Under the pieces are notes generated by a model. The model made no database searches. It saw nothing but the letters and a program-made list of their open reading frames with translations, and was not told the DNA's origin. The position numbers and the translations under genes were made by a program. Positions 1 through 8,721 of a stretch of 64,000 nucleotides of DNA are shown piece by piece; within the stretch, counting starts at the first letter, position 1, and every line of letters starts with the position of its first letter. This DNA comes from Bdellovibrio sp. ArHS (GTDB taxonomy: Bacteria; Bdellovibrionota; Bdellovibrionia; Bdellovibrionales; Bdellovibrionaceae), in NCBI RefSeq assembly GCF_000786105.1, contig NZ_JTEV01000006.1, forward strand, positions 80,410 to 144,409, in the 5' to 3' direction.

Positions 1-290
1 TCAGCCAGGGTGACGGTCGCACTGAAAAGGACGGTCTGTCCCTTCATGGCCTTGGGATCGACCACTTCCGCATCTTCAATTCGCTTGGTCAGAAAGTGAA
101 CCCGCTTGTCGATTTCTCGCAAACGACGCTTTCCGTATTGATAGTCTGCGTTCTCTGAACGATCACCATTACTGGCCGCCCAGGCGACCACCTCCACAAG
201 TTTTGGTCTTTCCACGTGCATCAACTCGTGATACTCGGCTTTGAGTTTTGCTAGACCTTCGGGGGTGATGTAGTTCTTATTGTTATCCAT
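1..290 (-). CDS. greB: Transcription elongation factor GreB (5' part)
   Basis: The reverse strand from the ATG at 290 encodes about 96 residues that run off the left edge of the window. The visible part is the N-terminal coiled-coil domain of a GreA/GreB factor: it reads YITPEGLAKL, then ASNGDRSENADYQYGKRRL and FLTKRIEDAEVVDP. The R-S-E-N-A-D-Y-x-Y-G-K-R-R-L-R-E block is typical of GreB rather than GreA. GreB binds the secondary channel of RNA polymerase and stimulates cleavage of backtracked transcripts. The C-terminal FKBP-like domain lies outside the window. It is divergent from the gene at 438; the 147 bp between them should hold both promoters. Confidence 0.93.
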   Translation of the reverse strand, partial: MDNNKNYITPEGLAKLKAEYHELMHVERPKLVEVVAWAASNGDRSENADYQYGKRRLREIDKRVHFLTKRIEDAEVVDPKAMKGQTVLFSATVTLA

Positions 291-437
291 AGGCAAGACT
301 CTAGACCATTCGCTAGAAAGTCTCCAGTCCGTTTTTCCCCACCTCATAAATATTTTTTAACGACAAGGGCCGGTCCTAGACTTAAGCGCTATTAAACATC
401 CAGAGAAATTCTCCGAAAAACTATTGAGGAGGATCGC

Positions 438-2249
438 ATGAAAAAACAGTGGAAACGGCTGCTTGTCGCAGCACTCAGTTCATCATCAGTTTTCGCTGTG
501 ACCTGGTACTGGTATCAGACGACTGAAAATCGCAACTCCTCTTATGGTAATGAAAAACCGTTAGCTTACGTTGGTAAAGTCGTCGAAGACATTCAACGGC
601 GTCCCGCTTCTCGTCTTCTTTGGCAGCTCGTAAATACCGGAGAACCTCTTTACAATGGCGAAGCCATTCGGACCAGCGAGCGTGGTGAAGTGCGCATTCA
701 GTTTGTGGATTCGGATCGCTATTTGGATCTGGAACCCGAGTCTTTGATCGTCATTAAAAAATCAGAAGGCGAAATCGCCCTGGATTTAATGGAAGGTAGT
801 CTTTTCGTCAATGCCAAGGCCGGAGGTGCGGAAGCAAATGCACCTGGTCTCGTTCTTAATTCTGCCAATGGTAAAGTCGACCTCTCGCAAGCTTCCGCCT
901 CATTATCGAAGGGGCGTGGCAATGCCGTCGATGTCCAAGTCTTAGAGGGTAAAGCCTCACTTAAAGGCAACGATGGGCAAAGCAAAGATTTAAGTTCGAC
1001 GACAATCATTAAAGTTCTAACGCCCCTGCCGCAAAAACCGATTGCCATGGATGCTGAGTCGCCAGAGCCGGTGCCCTTCCAATGGACAGGATTTCCCTCA
1101 GGAACGCAAGTTTCGTTGTGGGTAGGCTCTAGCAGAAAACAACTGAAAGAGCTGATGAAAGCTCCCTTGAATGAAAACCAAATTCTCGCTTCACTTCCCT
1201 TTGGACGTCACTACTGGAAACTTGTGGGGACTTCTTCCCTGGGGAATGTGATTGCGGAAAGCCCCATTTATAAAACCGAGATTTTGGCGCGATATGCCCC
1301 CACGGTCGTCTTCCCCACAGCCGATGCGGATATCCCTGCGGCGAAAACACCGTATGACATGACTTTTAAGTGGCAAAAAGGCGACGACACACGCCAAATG
1401 ACTTTGGAAGTTTGGTCCGATGCGAATTTGCAAAAAAAGATTGCGACTCAATCTTTCGCAAACGAAGAAAGTTACACACTGCCGTCTTTAAAAGCCGGTA
1501 CCTATTATTGGCGCCTGAGTTCTTACTACATTGAGTCCGACAAACCCGTCTTAGGAAAAGTTCAAAAATTCACAGTGAAGCCGGCAGAGCAAGTGCAGGC
1601 CAAAGTGGAACGGGCTCCTTTGATTCCGGTCAACGTCGACTTCACCATGCCGGAAAATCAATGGACACAGTATTACGTGGAAAAACCGCAAGTGGGTTTG
1701 ACTTGGAAAGCGGATAAGACCGAGGACGTCGCCCTTTATCGCGTCAAGCTCTTGGAAGAAAATGCCGACCCGAACTCGGCCACCAGCTTGGAAGTGAAAG
1801 ACACGAAGTTTTCAGCCCCTGTCGCGAAGCCGGGCCGCTACATTGCCTCGATCGAAGCGGTGAACAAAGAAGGTCAAATTCTTGGCACTAAATTATCCCA
1901 GCCTTTGACGGTGGCGCCACTGCCATTGCTGCAAGCGCCGCTTTTCGTTCCCACCGAGGGTCTGCTGCAGGCTTCTCTTGATGGCCGCACACAATTAGAG
2001 TGGACGAAATTGGATGGCGCCAAAGAATATTGGCTCACCATCCGCAAGGATGGCAAAGAGCTGAAACGCTCGAAGTACACAAACAATATGACAGCATTAA
2101 AAAATCTTCTTCCTGGAGAATACGAAATCGAACTGTCGGCTATGGACAACTATGGCCGAAGCAGTGAGGTCGCTCCGGCAAGAAAGCTTCTGGTGCCAGA
2201 TAAATCCAATCTGCGCGCGCCGACGTTGAAAAAGATCAAGGTGAATTGA
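438..2249 (+). CDS. FecR-domain envelope protein with FN3-like repeats
   Basis: A 603-residue protein with an N-terminal membrane anchor (about residues 8-24) and the rest probably periplasmic. Residues about 40-190 have the FecR-domain pattern (VGKVVEDIQRRP, NGEAIRTSERGEVRIQFVDSD, LDLMEGSLFVNAK). Four beta-rich segments of FN3/Ig-like type follow, at about 205-285, 295-385, 410-500 and 515-595, each with a W near the start and a GxYxWxL or GxYxxxL strand. The start is supported by a strong AGGAGG ribosome site. It is the first gene of an operon with the barrel protein at 2249 (one-base overlap) and the adenylate cyclase at 3878. FecR domains pass envelope signals inward, but no sigma factor gene is seen nearby. 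The exact role is not known. Confidence 0.8.
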   Translation: MKKQWKRLLVAALSSSSVFAVTWYWYQTTENRNSSYGNEKPLAYVGKVVEDIQRRPASRLLWQLVNTGEPLYNGEAIRTSERGEVRIQFVDSDRYLDLEPESLIVIKKSEGEIALDLMEGSLFVNAKAGGAEANAPGLVLNSANGKVDLSQASASLSKGRGNAVDVQVLEGKASLKGNDGQSKDLSSTTIIKVLTPLPQKPIAMDAESPEPVPFQWTGFPSGTQVSLWVGSSRKQLKELMKAPLNENQILASLPFGRHYWKLVGTSSLGNVIAESPIYKTEILARYAPTVVFPTADADIPAAKTPYDMTFKWQKGDDTRQMTLEVWSDANLQKKIATQSFANEESYTLPSLKAGTYYWRLSSYYIESDKPVLGKVQKFTVKPAEQVQAKVERAPLIPVNVDFTMPENQWTQYYVEKPQVGLTWKADKTEDVALYRVKLLEENADPNSATSLEVKDTKFSAPVAKPGRYIASIEAVNKEGQILGTKLSQPLTVAPLPLLQAPLFVPTEGLLQASLDGRTQLEWTKLDGAKEYWLTIRKDGKELKRSKYTNNMTALKNLLPGEYEIELSAMDNYGRSSEVAPARKLLVPDKSNLRAPTLKKIKVN

Positions 2250-3862
2250 TGCGTTTGCTGATGGCCTTTGTAATTCTGATTTTCACATTCTGGACCGGCT
2301 CGGTCTGGGCGGCGCCCTATCGCCGTTTGGTGAACTTCGAGTGGGACGCCATCGAGGGCGCAAAAAGCTATGACATCGAATTACGCCAGGTCAAAGAAGA
2401 TCCGAAGAATGCCAAAACCTTTACTTTCAAAGTGAAAGAGGCGGCCTGGAATGGGCGCTTGACCCCTGGAAAATATCTCATGAAATTGCGTGCCCGCGAT
2501 TACCGTGGCGTCCCTGGTGACTGGTCACCCGAAAGTGATTTCAACGTGGGCCTAGAGGCCGCCGTTCTGAAATTCCCCGCCCCGCGCGCAAAAATCGCCA
2601 GCAAAGAAGACGACAGTGTGAAAATGGAATTCACCTGGAAGCCTGTCGGCGGCGCGGATATGTATCAATTTGTTCTGACTTCTGAGGACGGAAAAACCCA
2701 AATCAGTGAAGTCGTTCGCGACACCAAAATGAAAGCGTCCCTGCCGGTTGCCAGCAATTATACCTGGAAGGTTTTAGCAGCAACCGAAGAGGGCATTCGC
2801 AGTGACGCCACCTCTGTCGGACAATTTTCCGTCTTAGGAAAGGCATTGGAAAATCCCAGAATTGAAAAACCGGAAAGTGAATTTGTTCGTGAGGTCAAGT
2901 GGACTCGCCCGAAGCATGTCACTTCTTTTGATGTTTTCGTTTTAAAGTTGAATGAAAAAGATAAAAAATGGGAAAAGTATAAAGTCGTCGAGAACACTCA
3001 AGACGAATCTTTGCCTTTTGATGAAACCTGGCCGGGCGGCCGCTATCAGGTTGTGGTTCGCGGTAAATCCAACTTGCGCCCCAGCTCGCAACTGGCCAAA
3101 CAAAGTTTCGCCGTACGCCACGGAGACCGCTCCCCCGCGGCGGAATACACCGCGCTGGTGCGCAAATCCATCGACCGTGTGACGGGATGGTATGCCGTGG
3201 CCAGCTATCTTATTACGGAAATGCAGTTCAGCGGAAAAAATCCAGAAAAGAATTCCGCAGTGGCCTACAGTGCTTTGGGGGGAACGGGCCGATTGGGACT
3301 GGGTTGGTTTGGCGATCGCACACCATGGGGCTTTTTGGCCATCTTGGATATGAGCGGCTTCACTTTCAACGGTAAAACTCAAACTTTCGCCTCTGCCGAA
3401 GCCAATGCTGTTTATCGCAAAAATCTGGGTGATCGCGGGGAAGTCCGTTTCCAAGTAGGACCTTACTATAAAGAACTTCCTGAAACCGTTGGTGACCCCT
3501 TCTCGGGAAATTCAGAAGATTTGAAAATCACTTCAGCAGGTCCACATTTTGGCGCTGAATACTGGTATTCTTTAACGCCGAAACTGGGCATTCAGATCAA
3601 CGCGCACATGTATGTGTCTCTTCTAAAAATCAGCACGCCCAATGGCGCTCCATTGACCCCGTCGATGTCGACGCAATATGGATTTTTGGGAAGCTACCGC
3701 TTCACCCCGACTTTCACCGGTTTGGTCGGATACGCCCGCCGGGAAGATAAAATGAGCTACAAAGCGATTCCGGCATCAGACAATTTCGCCGTAGACGGAG
3801 ATACCAATGAATCAACCATCGTCGGAAACTATCTAAATATTTTCGCGGAGTGGGCTTTCTAA
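2249..3862 (+). CDS. Secreted FN3-like protein with C-terminal outer-membrane barrel
   Basis: A 537-residue protein. The ATG at 2249 overlaps the stop of the previous gene in a TGATG arrangement, which suggests coupled translation; a TTG one codon earlier is less likely. Residues 1-21 are a signal peptide ending VWA. Three FN3-like units follow (about 25-110, 120-205, 215-290). The last 240 residues alternate aromatic and small residues and end in phenylalanine (AEWAF), as outer-membrane beta-barrels do. The likely picture is a periplasmic domain set attached to a barrel in the outer membrane. No family name is recognised. Its place between a FecR protein and an adenylate cyclase suggests that the three act together. 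Confidence 0.72.
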   Translation: MRLLMAFVILIFTFWTGSVWAAPYRRLVNFEWDAIEGAKSYDIELRQVKEDPKNAKTFTFKVKEAAWNGRLTPGKYLMKLRARDYRGVPGDWSPESDFNVGLEAAVLKFPAPRAKIASKEDDSVKMEFTWKPVGGADMYQFVLTSEDGKTQISEVVRDTKMKASLPVASNYTWKVLAATEEGIRSDATSVGQFSVLGKALENPRIEKPESEFVREVKWTRPKHVTSFDVFVLKLNEKDKKWEKYKVVENTQDESLPFDETWPGGRYQVVVRGKSNLRPSSQLAKQSFAVRHGDRSPAAEYTALVRKSIDRVTGWYAVASYLITEMQFSGKNPEKNSAVAYSALGGTGRLGLGWFGDRTPWGFLAILDMSGFTFNGKTQTFASAEANAVYRKNLGDRGEVRFQVGPYYKELPETVGDPFSGNSEDLKITSAGPHFGAEYWYSLTPKLGIQINAHMYVSLLKISTPNGAPLTPSMSTQYGFLGSYRFTPTFTGLVGYARREDKMSYKAIPASDNFAVDGDTNESTIVGNYLNIFAEWAF

Positions 3863-3877
3863 GCTCTGGGAGATGAT

Positions 3878-5704
3878 ATGAGAATACCTATTTCGACAAA
3901 ACTCATTACGGTGACAATCCTGATCCTGGTCGCGGCGACAGGAACGATCACCTGGATCTCTTCGGACTACTTCGAGAAAAAGGCTTCCGAGCAGGTCGAT
4001 ATCGCGAACTTAGAGTCCGCAGCGGCCAAAGCCAAGGAAGTGGAAAACATCGTCAGTTCGTTGGTCGACAAAACCCGTGTCACGGCCTCGGTTTTGATGA
4101 AAGACACCTCTGATCAAAATGCCGCCAGCAATGATTTTGAATTCAACTTCACTAAAGATAAAAACTTTGTCTCTTTAGAAATTCTGAAACTTGATGGAAC
4201 TGCGGTACAAACCGTGGTTCGCAGAGTGAAAGAAGATGTTCTACGCCCCTATAATTTGGGCAGCAACTACATCATCAATGTTCGCTCCTGGCAGAAATTC
4301 CCGATCCGCAATGTTGCCCAAGGGAATGTCGAACTTAAAAACGCCTCTTATCCGAAAGCCCCCGCGATGATCACGATCGGTATTCCCTTGATTCGTGATG
4401 CCCAAGGAAAAATCACTCACGTGGCTTTGGCGGACATCACGCTGGCTCCTTTGGAAAAGCCCTTCACCGACCCTTCTGAAAGAACTCAGTATCTGGTGGA
4501 TCGTTATGGCGAACTCTTGGCGCACAAAGATGAACAAAAAGCCATGGCGCGGTTGAATGTCAGCAACAATCCTTTTGTAAAAAAGGCTCTTGCGCAAAAA
4601 TCACCTCAATACCAGACAAAATTTATCGATCCTGATTTCGAAAAGAACTATTTCGGCGCCTCGGTGAAAACTTCTTTCGGCGCCACAGTGATTTCACAGA
4701 CCTCCGAAGAAACAATTCTGGAAGTGTCGCGCGAAGTACGACGCCGAGCGATTTTCGTGGCGGGTTCGGCGATATCCATGGCGATTTTCTTTATCTTCTT
4801 GTTCTCTATGACCCTCACCTCGCCCATCGAAAAACTGGCGGATATGATCAATCTGGTTTCTAAGGGTAACTTCGATGTGAAAGCCCGCACTCAGGTGAAG
4901 TCCCACGATGAAGTGGGTGATTTGGCCGAAGCCTTTGATCACATGACCGAAGGTCTTAAAGAACGCGACAAAGTGAAAAGTCTTTTCTCGAAGTTCCACG
5001 GCTCTTCCGTCGCGGAGGATTTGATCGGTAAAGACATTGGTGTCGGTGGACAATCCAAAGACGTGGTCGTCTTCTTCTCGGACATTCGTGGTTTTACCGC
5101 CTTCTCGGAAAAGCGCTCGCCAGAAGAAGTTGTGGAAATGCTGAATGAATACTTCGGAGTGATGGTGAAGATCATCAACTCACACGGCGGTGTCGTCGAT
5201 AAATTTATCGGAGACGCGATCATGGCCGTGTGGGGGGCTCCGAAAAGTTCGGACCGGGACGCTCACAAAGCGGTTCGCGCCTGTCTGGAAATGCGTCGTG
5301 CCCTTGAAATTCTGAATGAGACACGCATTGGCCGAGGCCAGCCTCCGATCAACATCGGAATGGGGCTGCATGCCGGACTGGCAATTTCAGGAACCATCGG
5401 TTCTGACGAGCGTATGGAGTATACCGTTATCGGCAATACCGTGAACACGGCCTCTCGTATCGAAGCTTCAACCAAAGCCTTCGGTGCGGATCTGTTGATC
5501 TCAGATACCGTGATAGAAAAAATTGGCGAAGATTTTAAAACCGAACTGGCTGGTGCCGCCGAGGTTAAAGGTCGCTCTGAAGCTCTTAAGATGTTCAAGG
5601 TTCGCGGCTACCGCGCCGAAGACGGCACTCTCGTTGAAGTGAAAACACCGTATTCGGATTACGAAGCCGAGGCGGCCGACAAAGTTAAAGTCAAGGCCGC
5701 TTAA
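3878..5704 (+). CDS. Membrane class III adenylate cyclase with extracytoplasmic sensor and HAMP
   Basis: A 608-residue sensor cyclase. A first membrane helix lies at about 9-27, then an extracytoplasmic region of about 260 residues of Cache type, a second helix near 290-313, a HAMP linker to about 367 and a class III catalytic domain at about 390-575. Catalytic residues are present: metal-binding Asp402 (FFSDIRGF) and Asp446 (KFIGDAIM), adenine-selecting Lys442 and Thr516, and transition-state Asn523 and Arg527 (VNTASR). The Lys/Thr pair points to ATP rather than GTP, so the product should be cAMP. The ribosome site GGAGATGAT lies just before the ATG, 15 bp after the barrel gene. The signal is probably envelope-derived; the ligand cannot be read from sequence. 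Confidence 0.92.
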   Translation: MRIPISTKLITVTILILVAATGTITWISSDYFEKKASEQVDIANLESAAAKAKEVENIVSSLVDKTRVTASVLMKDTSDQNAASNDFEFNFTKDKNFVSLEILKLDGTAVQTVVRRVKEDVLRPYNLGSNYIINVRSWQKFPIRNVAQGNVELKNASYPKAPAMITIGIPLIRDAQGKITHVALADITLAPLEKPFTDPSERTQYLVDRYGELLAHKDEQKAMARLNVSNNPFVKKALAQKSPQYQTKFIDPDFEKNYFGASVKTSFGATVISQTSEETILEVSREVRRRAIFVAGSAISMAIFFIFLFSMTLTSPIEKLADMINLVSKGNFDVKARTQVKSHDEVGDLAEAFDHMTEGLKERDKVKSLFSKFHGSSVAEDLIGKDIGVGGQSKDVVVFFSDIRGFTAFSEKRSPEEVVEMLNEYFGVMVKIINSHGGVVDKFIGDAIMAVWGAPKSSDRDAHKAVRACLEMRRALEILNETRIGRGQPPINIGMGLHAGLAISGTIGSDERMEYTVIGNTVNTASRIEASTKAFGADLLISDTVIEKIGEDFKTELAGAAEVKGRSEALKMFKVRGYRAEDGTLVEVKTPYSDYEAEAADKVKVKAA

Positions 5705-6966
5705 AGCTTCACACTCAGGCCGTCTTTCAAAGCCAATCCCTGCGCTCGCAACGCGGGGATCAAACCCATCAAAGTTCCACCGACAAAAGTGATCAGAATA
5801 TAAAGCAGTTCCATGCTGGTGAGCCAAGGCCCCACCAGATAAAGACCAAACTCCCCTTCGATCCACGGGCGCAGCACTGCCAATAAAGTCCAAGAAAAAA
5901 GTGTTCCCAAGACAATACCAACCACCGTAAGCAAAGCTGATTCAAATACCAACAACCCCACGATTTGCGAGGACTTTGCCCCGACCGCACGCAGGATCGC
6001 CATTTCCCGGCGACGCTCATTTAAGGTTGTCGTTAAGGCAATCAGCATCGAAACAAGCCCAACAAGAACCACCATCCAAGAGATAATTCTTAAAACGCCT
6101 TCGACATAAGAAAGACCATTCCACAATTCACTTAAGGCGACCCCCGGAATGACTGCCAGTAAAGGTTCTTCTTTGTAGTTATTGATTTCTCGCTGCAGCT
6201 TCAAAGTTTCAATGCGTGACTTTGCGCCCACGAAAAAAGCTGTCAACGTATGAACTTTCAAACTTTCTTTATGCAACTGCTCGCGAGGAATCGCTTTTTC
6301 CGCCGTCGGAGCCGCCCCATCCGCCCAATCAATATGCAGGGCTTCCATGCCTTCCAAAGACATGTAAACAGCGCGATCCAAAGGGGTTCCGGTCGCTTCC
6401 ATAATTCCCGTCACCACAAAGGGTTTGTCGGCATGATTCTGAATGCCCTCCCCTTTAGTGACTCCGTGAGCGACCACAATACGATCCCCTAAGCGGTACT
6501 TCAATTTACGCGCAACATCCGCACCGATGACTACATCCCACAAGTCTTTAAAGACGGCCCCTTGGGCAAGTTGTACTTTTTGATTGCCGCGAAAATGATA
6601 GTGATTAAAAAAATCTTCCGTCGTGCCGACGACGCGGAAACCGCGATGACCATCGCCCAACGAGTACGGAATCGTCCATTCGATCGCAGGGTGCTTTTTA
6701 AGATCCTGATAAGTTTCGTAGGAAATATTGTGAGTGGCGTTTCCCATGTTGAAAACCGTATACAGAATCAACTGCAAAGAACCACTGCGGGCGCCCACGA
6801 TCAAATCTGTCTTACTGATCGTCTGAGTGAAACCTTCTTCAGCGGCCCGCTTTGCTCTTTCCACGGACAAAAGAAGCATCACACTTAAGGCAATTGAAAG
6901 CACGGTCAAGGTCGTTGCAAAAGCGCGATTCTTTAAAGATTTAATAGCAAGTTTAAGAAAGACCAT
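5701..6966 (-). CDS. ABC transporter permease, FtsX/MacB type
   Basis: A 421-residue inner-membrane protein with one N-terminal helix (about 15-33), a large periplasmic domain and three C-terminal helices, the FtsX-type topology. The cytoplasmic loop ERRREMAILRAVGAKSSQI is a hallmark of this family. It is the last gene of a four-gene operon and overlaps the ATPase gene by one base (ATGA-type). In zinc-responsive operons of other proteobacteria (PA4063-PA4066 in Pseudomonas aeruginosa) the same four families occur together, so a role in zinc-related envelope maintenance is inferred. Its 3' end overlaps the cyclase gene tail by four bases in convergent orientation. Confidence 0.9.
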   Translation of the reverse strand: MVFLKLAIKSLKNRAFATTLTVLSIALSVMLLLSVERAKRAAEEGFTQTISKTDLIVGARSGSLQLILYTVFNMGNATHNISYETYQDLKKHPAIEWTIPYSLGDGHRGFRVVGTTEDFFNHYHFRGNQKVQLAQGAVFKDLWDVVIGADVARKLKYRLGDRIVVAHGVTKGEGIQNHADKPFVVTGIMEATGTPLDRAVYMSLEGMEALHIDWADGAAPTAEKAIPREQLHKESLKVHTLTAFFVGAKSRIETLKLQREINNYKEEPLLAVIPGVALSELWNGLSYVEGVLRIISWMVVLVGLVSMLIALTTTLNERRREMAILRAVGAKSSQIVGLLVFESALLTVVGIVLGTLFSWTLLAVLRPWIEGEFGLYLVGPWLTSMELLYILITFVGGTLMGLIPALRAQGLALKDGLSVKL

Positions 6967-7658
6967 TATCCAACCCTATTGATGGAGTCTAACGAGATGC
7001 TGCGACTAAAAAGTTTTTCCATGGTGCGATCATGCGAAACAAAGACAACAGTGGTTCCATAGAGATCCGCCAATTCAAACATCAGCTTCAGAAACTTTTC
7101 ACGATGATCTGTATCCAGGGCCGAAGTGGGCTCGTCGGCTAAAATCAAGTCGGGCTTTCCCAGCAAAGCCCGCGCCACCGCGACCCGCTGCTGTTGTCCC
7201 ACACTCAGCTGAGACACTTTTTTACCCAGAAGATCACCAATTCCCAGATTGCCACACAACGCGCGGATCACCATCTCGGTGTCAACACTTCCCAGACGCG
7301 CTTTCCGCGCCGGGCTAAGGTGTAACGGCAATTCGATATTTTCCTGAACACTCAAGTACGGAATCAAATTGAAGTTTTGAAAGACATACCCCATGTGCTC
7401 CGCGCGAAAAGCATCGCGGTCGGCATCGGTCATCTTTCCGAAATCAAACCCCAAAATTTTCAGACTTCCCTGCGTCGGCTTTAAAACACCCGAAAACAAC
7501 TCTAACAACGTGGTCTTACCAGTGCCACTGGGACCATAAAGAAAAAGCTCTTCCCCGCGCAAGACCGAAAACTCGGGAATCTTCAATGTCGGTTGCGATT
7601 GGCCCGGATAGGTGTATTGCAGATCACGCACCTCAATCAGGATGTTACTTGAGCTCAA
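6966..7658 (-). CDS. ABC transporter ATP-binding protein, LolD/MacB type
   Basis: ATPase partner of the permease at 5701. It has Walker A GPSGTGKTT, a Q-loop (YVFQNFNLI), signature LSVGQQQR, Walker B LILADEPTSAL and the H-loop VFVSHD. I place the start at the TTG at 7658, which has GGAG seven bases upstream (GGAGACAGCG-TTG) and overlaps the end of the DUF2796 gene by 14 bases. An in-frame ATG at 7703 would add an unlikely basic extension. Because FtsX/MacB-type transporters work on envelope proteins or lipids rather than importing solutes, direct zinc import is not certain. Confidence 0.9.
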   Translation of the reverse strand: MSSSNILIEVRDLQYTYPGQSQPTLKIPEFSVLRGEELFLYGPSGTGKTTLLELFSGVLKPTQGSLKILGFDFGKMTDADRDAFRAEHMGYVFQNFNLIPYLSVQENIELPLHLSPARKARLGSVDTEMVIRALCGNLGIGDLLGKKVSQLSVGQQQRVAVARALLGKPDLILADEPTSALDTDHREKFLKLMFELADLYGTTVVFVSHDRTMEKLFSRSISLDSINRVG

Positions 7659-8127
7659 CGCTGTCTCCGTTCTTCTGTACCTGCAGTGACTTTTGCACGC
7701 CATCCGCCAGCACATCCACTTGAACCTTCTTCAAACGGGAAAACTGTTTGGTAAAATTAAAGGTGATAGTACTTCCGGCCACGGGAGTCGCACAAGTTAC
7801 ATTGAATTCAGCTTCAATTTCGGCGTGAGAATCCTGTTGGTTCACTTCAAATATGTCTTTTTTAATTGCACATTTCAAAGCGGGATCTAAAACAATCATT
7901 TCAGCGATTTTTTCTTCCAATTTGGCCAAAGCCTTTTCTTTTTTCTGTTTGTCGGCTTTGGTTTTCGCCTGGTGTTCAAACCCCATGATGGCTTCCGCAG
8001 GAACATGAAGTTCAATTTTTCCGTTCTTTCCATCAAAAGCCACACTGACTTTTCCCGCACCGTGAACGTGGGCCCCATGTTCGCGGGCTGCAAAAAGCAT
8101 TGTCGAAAGCAGAAGAATCTTAATCAT
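7645..8127 (-). CDS. DUF2796/ZrgA-like periplasmic metal-binding protein
   Basis: A 160-residue secreted protein with a short signal peptide (about 1-13) followed by REHGAHVHGAGKVSVAF, the histidine-rich start of the DUF2796 family. The central part has a lysine-rich helix (residues about 55-80) and the sequence ends with paired beta strands. Family members bind zinc and belong to the Zur regulon in several proteobacteria. Two cysteines (in LKCAIKK and VTCATP) probably form a disulfide, as is usual in the family. It is the second gene of the operon, downstream of the DUF3299 gene and overlapping the ATPase gene. The assignment rests on motif and neighbourhood. Confidence 0.82.
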   Translation of the reverse strand: MIKILLLSTMLFAAREHGAHVHGAGKVSVAFDGKNGKIELHVPAEAIMGFEHQAKTKADKQKKEKALAKLEEKIAEMIVLDPALKCAIKKDIFEVNQQDSHAEIEAEFNVTCATPVAGSTITFNFTKQFSRLKKVQVDVLADGVQKSLQVQKNGDSVELK

Positions 8128-8146
8128 ACGAACTCCTTCGAGAAAA

Positions 8147-8596
8147 TTATTTGTAGGGTTCTACGGCATCGCCGATAAGTTCAAACGACGCGTCTCCGTA
8201 CATGGATTTCTTGGTGACCAGGTTCAAAGTACCATAGACCCAGATCGGACCGACGGCCACTTCTGTGCCTTTCTTCATTTTCACGTAGACCATTTGATTC
8301 GGCGGTGGTGGTGGCACGTGAATGCACGCCTGGGGACTGGGGACTAACAAAAACTCCACGACGTCACGTTGCTCATCTTCCAAGGGGACCATGAAGCCCG
8401 GAATCTTGACACCCTTTCCGTGCAGAGCTTGAAGTTCTGATGACGACTTTCCGGTTATGTAGTCCATTTCACCTAAAAGGCGCCAATCAACCTCAACACC
8501 GGTTAAAGCGGCGCTGCGACTGAACATCGTTTGATAGACCACCGCGCCGATAACGACGACTAAAACGGCCACTCCTGCAAATACCCATTTTTTCAT
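8147..8596 (-). CDS. DUF3299 family membrane-anchored protein
   Basis: I start this gene at the ATG at 8596 (MKKWVFAGVAVL), which has AGGA six bases upstream; the open frame extends to 8698 but that part looks non-coding. The 149-residue protein has an uncleaved or signal helix at about 4-22, then the DUF3299 core: VDWRLLGEMDY, GKGVKIPGFMVPLE, PSPQACIHVPPPPPNQMVYV and a YGTLNL strand. DUF3299 proteins are small periplasmic proteins that occur with DUF2796 and an ABC pair in zinc-limitation operons. It is the first gene of this operon and divergent from hisS. No clear Zur box is visible between them. Confidence 0.82.
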   Translation of the reverse strand: MKKWVFAGVAVLVVVIGAVVYQTMFSRSAALTGVEVDWRLLGEMDYITGKSSSELQALHGKGVKIPGFMVPLEDEQRDVVEFLLVPSPQACIHVPPPPPNQMVYVKMKKGTEVAVGPIWVYGTLNLVTKKSMYGDASFELIGDAVEPYK

Positions 8597-8721
8597 TTTC
8601 TGTCCTGATTCCATGTCATTTTCTATTAAAAACGCGGACCTACCTAAATGCAATAGCTTTGCGCACTGCCCGGCGCTCTGATATAACCTAGAGGTCATTC
8701 CGTTAGTATTGAGGACGTAAT

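Noticed and set aside
2942-3454. Long reverse-strand open frame (170 codons)
   Set aside because: It is a shadow of the barrel gene; composition and lack of a ribosome site speak against it. The same holds for frames at 10750-11301 and 62689-63195.
8597-8721. Zur box between the DUF3299 operon and hisS
   Set aside because: AT-rich stretches such as GATATAAC are present but no convincing palindrome could be found.
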